A stretch of 18,630 nucleotides of DNA from Monoraphidium neglectum (lineage: Eukaryota > Chlorophyta > Chlorophyceae > Sphaeropleales > Selenastraceae), in contig NW_014012750.1 in NCBI RefSeq assembly GCF_000611645.1, positions 1 through 18,630 on the forward strand. The letters run 5' to 3'. The notes beneath the pieces were generated by a model. That model worked only from the letters and a program-made list of their open reading frames with translations. It searched no databases and was not told where the DNA came from. The translations under genes were made by a program, and so were the position numbers. This document shows, one piece after another, positions 1 through 9,885 of this stretch. Each line of letters starts with the position of its first letter. The first letter of the stretch is position 1.

Positions 1-1622
1 CACCACGCTCGCGCCGCGGCGGCGCGCTGCCCCGCCGCCGGCGGCGCGGCCGGGGCGGCTGCTGACGGTCTGGCGGGCGCTCAGCACCGGCTGCCACCTC
101 AGCACGGGCGCGTTTGACGCATCCATTAGCACGCAGCGCTCCAGCAGCCGCACAGCCGCCCACCAGTTGCCCCTGCGCCACGGAAGCGCGGCGACAGGCA
201 CACCGCATTGATTGTGCAGTCTGCAATATCAAAAACTGGACCAGACACAATCACGAGGGCCGCGGGCAGCAAGAGCAGGGCGGGGTGGGGGCTACCGCAG
301 AGGCGGAACAGGGTATGACAAAGGAGCGTTTCCGCTTGTTGCCTCAGCCGTTTGCACTCACCTCTGCAGCTCCAGCAGTCCCCAGGCCTGCGCCAGGCAG
401 GCGCTGTCGGGGTTTGAGGACAGACCTGGAGGTGTCGCGAGGGCAAGCAATCGTCGTGTGTGTGAGTGTGTGTGTATGTGTGTATGTGTGTGTGTGTGTG
501 TGTTTGATGGGAATGATGGGAAATCTGGCAGCTGGCACGAATGGAGGGAAGGTGTAATGGGCTGCAGAGCGCAGCGGGCCTTGCAGTGCGACGCGATCAC
601 GCTGGAACAGCGCAAGCGTGAGAGCACGGGCATCTGTATGTCGGGGCGTGCACACGCGCGCGCGCGTGCGCTCTTGAGCGCAACTGCGTGGACTCGCGGA
701 CGCACCTCTCTGGAGCACAAATCGAGCGATGTGCAGGCGCTGAGGGTCCCCGAGGCGGCCGATGCGCTTCTCCATCTGTAGGTTTGGATCAAGCGTAAAG
801 ATCTGAGCGATTCAGGCAGTCGTGCTGAGAGCCTCAGGGGTCAGCAGGACAGACGCTGCGGCAGGGGGTCACGCCAGGTGCCGCTCGCAGGCCGGCCAGC
901 GGGCGCACGACCGCTGCCAGTCGGTCCATCAGGGGCCGCCTGCCATGCATGCACACGATACACATGCACACATACATGCACATACGCTCATGCACACACG
1001 ACCACTCGTGCATACACATATTTACACGTGTGCACCCGCGCGCGGGCCCTGCTGTCCTCACCTGCGCGTAGCTGACCCAGGCCTTGCACATGTTGGGGTG
1101 CGCGCGCAGCAGCTCCTCAAACGCTTCGCGCGCGGCGCCGTGCTGCTGCTGCCTGCTGAGTTCAAGGGCGGCCTCGTAGGCGCGGTCGGCTGCGGCTGCA
1201 CGGGGGTGGGTGAGAAGGCGCAGCCAGTTTCGGGGTCGGAGCGGGGGTACAGTAGTGATGAAACAGCGGTGGGAGGGGGACAGCACGAGCCCTGGGGCTT
1301 GGTGGGGTGGGCCCTTCTTGTGATGTTGCAAACGTCAAGATGTTGCATGAGGTGGTTAGCACGGCGTCACACCTTGAGTCGAGTCCCTGGCGCCGCCGCC
1401 GCGGCCGCTGCATGCGCCCGTGCCGCAAAGGAGGCTGCGGATGGGGCTGTCCGCGGCCGGCGGGCGGGCGACGAGCTGCTGACCCGATCGCTGACAGGGG
1501 CGGGGCGGCGCACGGGATGACTGTGGCGCCGAGCGGTGTCCCGCGCTGGCGGCGCCCGCGGCCGTCCGGCTTGGGTGGAGAAGGGTTTCGGTACTTTTCA
1601 AGTGCCCGAGAAGGTGCGCCAT
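1..1622 (-). CDS. HAT/TPR-repeat protein with transit-like N-terminus (partial, 3' end off window)
   Basis: Five exons on the complement: 1373-1622, 1062-1195, 706-775, 362-425 and 172 down to at least position 1; splice phases 1, 0, 1 and 2 all match. The ATG at 1622 has a strong context (GCCATGGCG). Residues 1 to about 83 are rich in Ser, Arg, Ala and Pro with few acids, like a chloroplast or mitochondrial transit peptide. From residue 85 come helical repeats of HAT/TPR type, with an aromatic and a small residue in helix A: AREAFEELLRAHPNMCKAW, then RLHIARFVLQRGLSSNPDS with AWGLLELQRG, then NWWAAVRLLERCVLMDASNA. HAT/TPR proteins of this kind (MBB1/HCF107 family) bind and stabilise organellar mRNAs; membership is inference. 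At the window edge the frame continues through RWQPVLSARQTVSSR into a Gly/Ala/Arg-rich stretch without a stop. A possible GT donor near 93-95 means the last exon could end earlier. Confidence 0.75.
456..503. repeat. (TG)n microsatellite in intron 3 of the HAT/TPR gene
   Basis: Interrupted TG run on the plus strand. On the coding (minus) strand it is a CA tract that ends about 30 nt before the 3' splice site at 426. It is partly complementary to the GU-rich tract in the preceding intron. Confidence 0.9.
653..668. repeat. CG-repeat palindrome in intron 3 of the HAT/TPR gene
   Basis: CACGCGCGCGCGCGTG is a perfect 16-nt palindrome of alternating purine and pyrimidine, inside the same 280-nt intron as the TG microsatellite. 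Such sequence is prone to Z-DNA or a hairpin. No protein-coding role. Confidence 0.8.
944..1035. repeat. Degenerate (CA)n tract in intron 2 of the HAT/TPR gene
   Basis: Imperfect CA/CATA repeat on the plus strand, so GU-rich in the transcript. It starts about 26 nt after the 5' splice site at 1061. Confidence 0.85.
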
Positions 1623-2445
1623 GGCTATGTACAGCCGTGCGAGCGAGCAAGCGATCTTGCCGCGGGATGTTGGTTCAACGCAAAACAGGGCCGCGAAACG
1701 GCGCAAGTGAAACTATTGTCTTATCAGCGCGTTTGAACGGGGAATAAGCTGAGAGTGTTGCTACCGCCACATGGCGTGTGCCTGCGACGGGCAACCTCAC
1801 GCCCAGCCCGCGCCTACCCCGATGCCAGCGTGCGCCATGCTTGTGGCGGCACTTGGGCGCATGCCAGGAGATTCTCTGAGCCCCAAGTTGCTGCAAACGA
1901 TTTGAGTGTTGCACCGTGTCATGACGAAACTAATCTTGCAAAACCCGGCACGTCATCAGGGTGCTACTTTTGCTGGCCCCCGCCTCCCTGCGCACCCCCC
2001 CCCCCCAGGGCCCCAGGGAATCTTGTTGGTACCTCTGATCAAGAAAAGGTTGCAAGACGCTTCTCCTGCTACTGCCTCTGACGTGGATGTCTGAGCTGCT
2101 GGCGCCTGCTATGTACCCGCATGTGTGCAAAGAGTTCTATCCCTACACCATATGAACAGGGGGAGTTACACATCTTGGGCATCCGTTGCCCCCGGAGGTC
2201 ATTTTCACAATCGCATACTTGCAATGCGTGTAAGATAAGTTCTGCAGCACACGCCTTTGTAACGGCGGGACGCTCATTGCAGCGGCATTTCAGGCTGATT
2301 TGTGATTTGCACCATCAAGTTTTGAAGCAGGGCAGTGACGCGGCTTGTCCAGCCAGGAGTTCAGAATAGGCAGAGGCAGATGGTCAAATCAACTGGTTGA
2401 CCTGTCAAAATAAAATCATGCAAGCAGCACGTGGCAGTGATCTGA
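1623..2445. other. Intergenic: upstream of HAT/TPR gene, downstream of secreted-protein gene
   Basis: I find no gene model here. It should hold the promoter and 5' leader of the minus-strand HAT/TPR gene and the 3' UTR of the minus-strand secreted-protein gene. A run of 12 C lies at 1995-2006 and a short AT-rich patch at about 2407-2418. Open frames are short, lack domain-like sequence and do not join through plausible splice sites. Confidence 0.5.
2166..2170 (-). promoter_or_regulatory. Candidate TGTAA poly(A) signal, secreted-protein gene
   Basis: TGTAA on the minus strand, 276 nt past the stop at 2446. TGTAA is the usual poly(A) signal of green algae. The motif is short, so position and strand are the only support. 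Confidence 0.4.
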
Positions 2446-4002
2446 TCAGTGGCCGTACAGAAGCGGCCCAGGGTTGCTCTGTTGAATCGGCGCCACAGCG
2501 CCGGCGCACTGAGCGCCCGACATCGCCACGTCAACCTTGGGCAGGACGCTGGGCCACTTTGAGGGGTCCGAGGCAATTCCCTCCGAGGGGATCGCCGCCG
2601 AGTAGCTGCAGACCAGCGTGCCCAGCTGGAACGGCTGCGGGTTGCTGGGCACGCTCAGGCCGCCTTGGCAAGCCGCGTCGGCGAAGATCGGCGCGACGGG
2701 GACGCTGTTGCTGATCTGCACACGCACCGCGGAGAGCGGGATGCTGAACTCCCGAGGGTTGGTGATGAACACGCTGCCGCTGACGACGCCATCGGCTGAC
2801 ATGGAGGCGGAGGCGGTGATAGTCATCCCGAGGCAGTCATTGCTGCTGGGGACATAGCCGACGACGGGGCCGGCGGCGCCGTCTGCCCCATCCTCCGACA
2901 GCTTGCGGCCGGCGGCCGCGCCGCCGAGGAGCGCGGGCCTGCCGGCGCCGGCGCCCTGGGGGCCGGCCGCGCCGACGCCGGAGCCGCCGCTGCTACTGCC
3001 GCTGCCGCTGCTGCTGCTGCCGGGGCCTGAGCCGAAGATGTCGGTGAGGATCCAGCCCTTGATGGGGGTGCCGTTGCTGCCCGAGCTGCAGGTGGCCCCG
3101 CTCATGCCGATCGTGGCGGTGGCGCCGGCGGTCTTCCAGCCGCGGAAGCCGGCGGCGGGGCCGGAGGTGGGCAGGTCGGGGCTCTCAAAGGTGCAGGTCA
3201 GGGTGCCTGCGCGGCAGAGGATGAGGTGGCGGGGTTGTTGAGGTCGGATCAGCAATCAGAGCGAGCTTGTGCATGCGCGCGACGGGAGGAACATTGATAA
3301 CAAAATCATCGAGGCACACTAAGATGTAGGCGAGCGCGTCGCAACTGCCTGCCAGCCGGGCGGCTGGCCTGACGTCACCAACGCACGCAGTTGCGCAGAA
3401 TTCAACCAGGGACCCACCGTACTGGTAGGGCTGAGGGCTTGAAGGCACCGAACCGCCTGAGCATGACGCCGTGATGATGAAGGGGCTGACGGGCACAGCG
3501 GGCGCCAGGGTGACGGAGACCTTTGAGATGGGCACCGCAAAGGTGTTGCCGTTGCTGAGCTTGACGGTGCCGCGGATGACACGGGGGCCGAACACAGCGT
3601 ACTTGAATGCGTAGTGAGCCTCCACCTGCACGGAGGCTAGGGTGCAGCCCTTGGGAACGAACTGGAGCTTGCCGCCCTGGGGGGCGTCTCCCAGCAGGGC
3701 GCGGCCGGCCACGGCGCCGGATGCTGCAGAAAGCGGGATGGGGCATGTCGAGGGAAGGGGGAATGGTGAGGGAGGTGCATGCACGACGGAAGGCCACAGT
3801 GTTGAGCTGGGCAGCCGACGCATGGAATTCAGGCTGTTTGCACCGCGACAGATATGCAAGAGCTCTGCACGCAGTGCTGCTGGGTTTGGTGTGCTGTGTC
3901 AGCCACCCAGGGATGTCGGGTCAGGCCGGCGGAAGGGGAACCTCACGCACCTGCCAGCAGCACGAGAAGACAGGTAAACACAAGATGGCTGCAGTGCGCC
4001 AT
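2446..4002 (-). CDS. Secreted protein with two copies of a four-cysteine beta-rich domain
   Basis: Three exons on the complement: 3951-4002, 3418-3723 and 2446-3206, phases 1 and 1, 372 residues. Residues 1-23 are a signal peptide (MAHCSHLVFTCLLVLLAA core, likely cleavage after AVA). Two homologous units follow. Unit 1 (about 38-170) has Cys 44, 105, 124, 159; unit 2 (about 238-356) has Cys 244, 299, 319, 353. Spacings are 61/19/35 and 55/20/34. Both share a G(T/S)V....N...F..P(I/L)..V.V block, then SSPQPYQYGTLTC versus PSNPQPFQLGTLVC, and MSGATC versus MSGAQC near the end. A Ser/Gly/Ala linker (about 176-230) joins them. The pattern suggests an Ig-like beta-sandwich with two disulfides per unit, acting in the wall or secretory route; this is inference. 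I do not recognise a named family. No transmembrane segment or GPI-like tail is visible. The start has G at -3 and +4. Confidence 0.85.
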
Positions 4003-5074
4003 TGCAGTAGTGCTGCTGGAAATGCAAAAGGTGGGAGCGCTTTCAGATGGGTGTCGCAGGCTGGGCTCGCTCAGAAAACAAGGCTTGCTGTGAAGGCGGC
4101 GGGGCTTGGAGAGTGGGCTTGATATGCAGTGGTGCACGATGTTTCGCTTGCACTATTGTTGCAGCTTTTGTGTTGTTGCGTTCAAGTAGGACCGCGACCA
4201 GAGAATGAGAGAAGTGGTGCGAATTTGAAAAGAGTGACCGAGCCAGAACCCGCTTACTGCACTCGGCGAGGCATGCCGCGTCGGTATGACAAATTTTGAC
4301 GAAAGTGTGGTTCTTACTGCGCTGGGTCACCAACTTGCCGCTCTTGTTACATCGGCCGCCTATGCCGCCACGCCCCGCCAGCCAGCTAATTCACCCGACG
4401 CTGTGAAAGTTACTTTAGTTGGGTGGCGCTCTGAAAATGCCCATACATGCTGATTTTCGTGCTGGCATGTGCAGTTTCAACGCACCGGCCTTGCATGCGG
4501 CAGCTGATGGACCATGTTTAACATGTGCATGCTCACCCCCCTCACGCGTCCTCGTGCAAAGCAGGGCTACTACAACGTTGCCTGCCGAATGGTAACGTGC
4601 TGTACGAATGGTGTGTCAGGTCGCTTCCGTGTTTGTTACAACAGCCGCGCATATTTTTGTGCTTGTCAATCCCAGATCAACGCATGTGTAGTGAAGATTC
4701 CTGCCGCCCCCCAAAAAGTGGCGTCTAGTCAACAAATCAAGCAGCAGGGCTTGCCGGGTGTCTTGACATGACAATGGACAAGGGCGTGCTCTCAAATGCG
4801 TTATGCCGGCCAATGGCCAGGCCCAGTCATCCTTGGCATGTCACTGTGTGCTCCACTGCCTTTTTCTGGCGTAACATGCGACGGGAAGCCCGCCGATGCC
4901 ATGCCAAGCAAGCAGCGGCGTTGCCGCGCCCATATACAAAGCATCAGTGCAATTGCAATTGTTTTGCACGCATGTTAACGTATGAACAAACCTCCCCGCT
5001 CAAGCCTTTCCTCCTTGTGCGTGCCGCACCGCGCCAGGCCAGCGCCTGTCGCCGTATTGCCCATGCACGAAGTG
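4003..5074. other. Intergenic: upstream of secreted-protein gene, 3' side of PPT1
   Basis: No gene model found. It should contain the promoter of the minus-strand secreted-protein gene and the PPT1 3' UTR. A GGCCAATGGCC palindrome with a CCAAT-type core sits near 4808-4818. The stretch is less GC-rich than the flanking exons. Confidence 0.5.
4636..4640 (-). promoter_or_regulatory. Candidate TGTAA poly(A) signal, PPT1
   Basis: The first minus-strand TGTAA I find after the PPT1 stop (5075), implying a 3' UTR of about 430 nt. Support is by motif and position only. Confidence 0.35.
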
Positions 5075-8000
5075 TCACTCCTGGTCGTCACCGGGTGCCG
5101 ACAGCCACCTCTGGACGATCTCGCGGCGGAACCAGGACAGGGTGAACTGCATGTGCTCGCCGGGGGCGGACTCCATGATGAGCCCGCCCTTCTCATCCAG
5201 CCGCTTGAGGCCAATCCAGTCCTGTGGGTTGTGGACGGGAGAGCCGCGGGAACGGCCTTGAGGAGGGCAAAGGAGTGAGCCGCCAGCGCTGCGCGGTGGC
5301 GTTGAAGCTGGGAGGCAAGGGTGCACTTGATGCGCACACTCACGCACGCCCCCTCACAAAACACACACACACACACCTTCTCGCACACACACGCTTCTGT
5401 GTGCGGACTTGAGAAAGCCCGTGCCCCATGCATGCCCAGCGTGCGGTGCACGCCCACCTCTTTGTAGATGGGCTGGTCCTGAATGGCGACCGTGTCCTTG
5501 CCATCAAAGAAGCTGAACCAAGCACTATCACGGGGCACGACTGGCACGAAGCAAGGAGGAGGGTGGGGCGCAGTAGACACATATTGACCTGGTTTCTGAC
5601 TCGCGACACACAGCTGCCCCCATCCACAGGCCCATGCCCATTTCGAAGTGGGAACACGAAAAGTGGCCGATCCTACCACCAATACATTCCGCATGCATCA
5701 CCCTGCCACAGGGTCGCGTCAACTCACCAGTGGTGTCGTCGTCAAAGCGGTACAGCACCAGCCTGTCCAGTGACGCCAGATTGTCCGCGTACTGCGGGTT
5801 CTTCTCGGCGCGCTCGTTGTTGATGTCGGCCAGGAATATGTTGTTGGCCACATATGACAGCAGCGCACTGGGGTCCTTGAAGTATCTGCCGACAGGAGGT
5901 TACCAGATCAGAGGTTGAGGGGGTGGATTGAAGCACAAAAGCGGAGGGCTGGAGCCGTCCCTTTCTTGCGGGGAGAGTGGCGAGTGCCGTCAGCGGGTGC
6001 CCTTATGTCAGATGAGAATTGATTGGAGACTGAATGCTGGCAACAAGGGCCCGTGCAGAACGGCAAGGAACAAGGCGAAGCGTGTCGGGCACAGGCACGC
6101 AAAGCAAGCATTCGCGGCGCACGCCCTGGGCCGCTCACTGCGCCTGCACGACGTTCTCCCGGACCCAGGGGGCGTACGCGCCGCGCGCCAGCAGCGTCTG
6201 CATGATCTGCAGGGCGGTGACCAGGCGAGCCAACCGCAAAAGTCGTGTTTTGGCGGCAACAGCCGGCGTCGCGGATAGCGATGCACGTACCCAGCGCATG
6301 CGCGCCATTTGCTGGGGAGGGAGGCACGCAGGCAGCTGCGAACTGCAGCGGCAGGGCGCCGCGGCGGCAGCGGCCGGGCCCAAGGCGGCGAGGCTCGCGT
6401 CTCGCAGGCGATCTCACCGCGCAGGCCTTGGCCGACCAGCCGTCGGCGTCCTGGGTGCAGCCGGGCGTATTCATCACGCCCTGACGTGCAGGGAGGAGAG
6501 CGGGGCCTTTCGTCACCGCCTTTTTTCGCAAACACGATGCGGCCAAATCCGCGGCAGCGGCGCGGCAAAGAGCTCTTTGTCATCAGGGTGCAGCCGTGCT
6601 CAGGGTGCAGCCTTCAAGGATCGAGGCCCTGGCGCCGGGGCCCGCAGTCGCACCCGCACCCCCCAACCCCCTGCGTCGCGCCCGCACCTGGTGCTGCCCG
6701 CCCACTGTGACGAGCGTGCGGATCGGCGGCAGCGTGTGGGCGCAGCGCTCCACGACGGCCTGAGGAGGGGGGGCATGGGGATGAGGGGCCGACTCGATCT
6801 ACACTAGCGAGGCAGCGCAGCAGACAAGCGGCAGGGCTCAAGATGGAAGGATCGGCGACGGGTCCACAGGCTTGTAACAAAGGAGAGCAGGGCGGGCAGA
6901 CGAGGCCCTCGCGCGCGACAAAGCGAAATGAGAAAATGCTGTGCTGGGGTGCGGGCGCTGCAGCCGGCGCTCACCCTCAGGAACTGGCCGCCCTGGCTGA
7001 AGCCGATGGCGTTGAAGCCGTGCTTGAGCTCGGGCATCTTGCTCAGCTGGCCGCACACGATCTCGACCTGCACGGGCATGGGCGAGTGCGTGTGCGTGCG
7101 CGTGTGCGTTTTTGTAGTGTGTGTGTGTGTATGTGTGTGTGTGTGCATGTGTGTGTGTTTGAGGGGGGATGGCGGGAAGGAGCAGATGTCATTTGCAATC
7201 GCTGGCATTGTGCGATGTTGGAGGGCAGGTGTGGAGAGTGCGCAGGAGCTTGGAGCGGGGGCACTGCGTGGGGCTGGCGCGAGCGGGGTGCGGATTGAGA
7301 GGCCTGCGGCTTAAATACCAGAGCCGCAGGCGGCAGATGCAGGACGATGCAGGGAGAGAGGGGTCGGCCGCCTCACCAAGCCCCTGAGCCTCTCCCCCCA
7401 CCCCTGCGCCCCCTAGGAGCGTTTCCGTGCCAATACATGCCAATTTGTCCAGTTTCAGCCGGTTCAGCGCACCTGGGCGTTGACGTTGCCCATGAAAGAG
7501 CTCCAGATGTCATGATATTCGCCCTCACCGGTGGCAATGGAGTGCACAAACACACCTGAGACGGTGTCCGGGGGTGGCGGAGGGTGGGTAGGGGCACGGA
7601 CCGCCCGCCACGGCCAAGGTTGCAATGCCAGATAAAAAGGCCCCGTCCCGGCGCGGCTGCCTCCCCGCCGCGCCGGCGCGGATGGCCGGGCGCGCTCGCA
7701 TGCGAGAGGCCTGTCCGCAGGTGAAGTGTGGGTAGCCGTGTGGCATCCCCACCGGCCGCCGCGGCACCCACCCAGCTCGTCCTCGATCAGCTGCTTGACT
7801 GCGCCCATGCCGCCCGCGGCGCAGCAGCTGTCGCCCATGCCGTGCCACAGCACGACGGGCAGAGCCTTGGCGCCGTCCTGCGGGTCGGAGCACGGCACAC
7901 GAGAGCCGCAGAGGAGGGACGCTGGTGATCACATCAGCGCTTGCCGGCAGCGTGGCGTGCGGCAGAAGAGGGTGCCCTGACAGCCGCTAGTCGTTGCAGC

Positions 8001-8301
8001 TCGGCAGCGCATGTTGCTGCGGTCCCCGGCTGCCCCTGATTCGTGCCGAGAGCGAGCTTGAGCGGGCAGGCAGGCTGCTATGCAGCCAACTTGGGTGCTG
8101 CACGGGAGGCCACCGCCAGTTGTGCACAGCTGTCAGCGGCCAGCACAGCAAGCACATGGCGCGCAGCACCTTGACATTCCCGCGCAGCGCCTGCAGCACC
8201 ACGGACTCGGGCTGTGCCCGTGCACATATGCCATATGGTAGGTTGCTGATGGCAAGTATCGCCACCAGAAGGGCGAGGACCGTGTGTGAAGCCCCCCGCA
8301 T
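5075..8301 (-). CDS. PPT1: Palmitoyl-protein thioesterase 1
   Basis: Removes fatty acyl groups from cysteines of S-acylated proteins in the lysosome or lytic vacuole. Ten exons on the complement: 8170-8301, 7772-7877, 7473-7555, 6975-7067, 6688-6759, 6418-6480, 6139-6206, 5728-5885, 5458-5540, 5075-5221; all phases agree, 334 residues (animal enzymes about 306). Residues 1-29 are a signal peptide (TVLALLVAILAISN core). Family blocks follow in order: LPVVLWHGMGDSC (oxyanion region), FVHSIATGEGEYHDIW, NAIGFSQGGQFLR with nucleophile Ser131, RTLVTVGGQHQGVMNTPGC, ARGAYAPWVRENVVQAQYF, a block carrying Asp256 in RFDDDTT ten residues before the Trp of DSAWFSFF, and APGEHMQF with His309. The Ser-Asp-His spacing matches the family. 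The ATG at 8301 (A at -3) gives a canonical signal peptide; an in-frame ATG at 8367 has a weaker context. The exon 1 donor (AAG|GTGCTG) is the least certain border. Confidence 0.95.
5361..5393. repeat. (AC)n microsatellite in PPT1 intron 9
   Basis: A pure AC run at 5361-5376 and a second short CA run to 5393. In the transcript this is a GU tract, about 60 nt after the 5' splice site of exon 9. Confidence 0.9.
7087..7158. repeat. (GT)n microsatellite in PPT1 intron 3
   Basis: Interrupted GT/GC run on the plus strand. On the coding strand it is a CA tract ending about 20 nt before the 3' splice site of exon 4. The host intron is 405 nt, the longest in PPT1; I see nothing else in it. Confidence 0.9.
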
Positions 8302-9885
8302 GATGCACAAGATCGGCGAAGATATGAACCAAGATCGTGAAAAGAAAGATTTTCGACACCAGTGCATTCAGATCGTGCACCACGTGCTGGACGGTGCGTG
8401 GCTGCAAGAGGGCGCCCTGCCAACCAAGGCTCTAACGATGACTGTTCCGACATGAGGCGGCTGGAAGCCGCCTTGGAACGAGCTGGACGAGGGTCGTCCA
8501 GGAACCAGTGGTGCAAGGCACTTGCTGAGAACACAGCAAAACTTTATTGTGGAATGTCTGGGCGCAGCCGGCCCGCGCGAACTGCCGCCGTGGCCTGCAA
8601 CGAGCGGTATGTCTGCCAGTGGTTCAGTGACTCAGAATCGAAGGCACCCTGCCAGTCTGGCGTAATCTGGGCAGAACTCATCAGGCCATGTGGCCACTTT
8701 CATATAGCATGCTTGTTGATGCAGATGCAGTAGGGCGCGTGCCAATCAGCTTTGAACAGACGGCTCCAATGCCGCTTGCACTGGATTAGTTGCATTCGAT
8801 CATTCAAAGCAGCACATACCTGCTGCGCACAGACTTAGACCCTATTCATCACTTCCCTTCCTTCCTGGCGCAGCAGGACAGCTGTGCAAGACCGCAAGAC
8901 AGTTGGGAGGTCACACCAGCCTGACGATTTTGCACTTCCCGCCAAGCTCGACGGGTCGCAGTGCCCTGAACTGTAGAATGCAGTAATATTGCAGCATCGC
9001 TTGACATGCAGGGCTTTCAAGGGGTTGTCGGCGCATCTGCTGACATCGTCTTGTCATGTTAGCTCCCTTGCACACGCACAAGCACGCACTGTGCACCCTC
9101 GCCCTTTGCCGCTTTTTTCTGTAACACGAGCTCAAGCCCCTTCTGCCGCTCTGATCGACTCGCCGCCACGTTCAGGTGATTTTGTGTTATGAGCTCCGGT
9201 GGAACGGGTACGGGCAGGGATACCCCACTCGCTTTGTGCATTCCGCTGCCTGCCGCACACTTGCTCCTTTGATCCCCGGTGAGACGGTGACGGCCGACTA
9301 CGACTCCAAGGTAGTTGAGGTATACTTCTATTTATTTTACTCCATATATGATTTCTTTCCCCTCCCTTTCACACTTTGTGCTCCAGACCAAGAATCACTG
9401 CAACCTTCACCTGCCTGCTCACATGTGAAAAGCATGCCACTGCTAAAGCTGAGTGCTTCACAGGGCTGGTTGAGTAGAGTGTGCCCAAATGCCACAACCC
9501 GCCGCCACCGATGCGAAAGTGTCGCTCCCTAGTTCACGTAGGCCCTGGAACAATCAAGTGGTGTCGGGTAACGCGCCACGGGTGACCGCAGCAGCTGCAC
9601 ACGCACTCCTGAGCTGTGCTCAGCACTCGTGTTCCCTCCAACGAGCGGCCACGGCAGTCCGAAGTCTCACACAACCTCACTGGATCTCAGCACATAGCGG
9701 GCCGCCAGTAGCATTGACACTTGTGATCTGGGCATCTGCGAGGCGTGGAAACAGCATCCACCTTGACTCATTAGATTTAAGGCCGGAGCACACCTAGAGA
9801 GAGGGCACCAGATCTTGGAGGCTGCAGTTCTTGGCCGCTGCTCCCGTCCGCAAGGCCGTAGGCGTGAAGGCCAGCAGCAGCAACC
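8302..9885. other. Intergenic between divergent PPT1 and SmG genes
   Basis: This gap should hold the promoters of both divergent genes. Nothing convincing lies in 8302-9170. An exon-like pair lies at 9176-9428 and is listed separately. A GATTTAAGG element at about 9774-9782 sits about 100 nt before the SmG start and could be a weak TATA-like site; support is poor. Confidence 0.5.
9176..9428 (+). other. Exon-like pair, orphan 3' end of an unrecognised gene
   Basis: A 45-codon open stretch at 9176-9310 begins after an acceptor-like TTCAG that follows a pyrimidine-rich segment. It encodes VILCYELRWNGYGQGYPTRF and then a part ending PGETVTADYDSK. It ends at AAG|GTAGTT. The next 76 nt look like a small intron with a strong pyrimidine tract (9345-9386, ending CTCCAG). 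After it a short in-frame tail at 9387-9428 reads TKNHCNLHLPAHM and stops at TGA. The junction is phase 0. I cannot find upstream exons or name a family. It may be the end of a real gene, a decayed fragment or chance. The donor GTAGTT differs from the GTG donors of the other genes here, which counts against it. Confidence 0.25.

Noticed and set aside
822..1520. Plus-strand open frame of 232 codons opposite the HAT/TPR gene
   Set aside because: It reads CA repeat and the antisense of well-supported HAT exons; its His/Thr run is repeat-derived.
1623..1706. N-terminal extension of the HAT/TPR protein
   Set aside because: The open frame begins with TTG, not ATG; the ATG at 1622 has a near-ideal context.
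5908..6807. Several overlapping open frames on both strands within PPT1
   Set aside because: They cross PPT1 introns and exons in other frames, are Arg/Ala-rich and lack family motifs.
8302..8367. Upstream in-frame ATG of PPT1 (would add 22 residues)
   Set aside because: Weak context, and it would push the hydrophobic signal core away from the N-terminus; the ATG at 8301 is simpler. It is not excluded.
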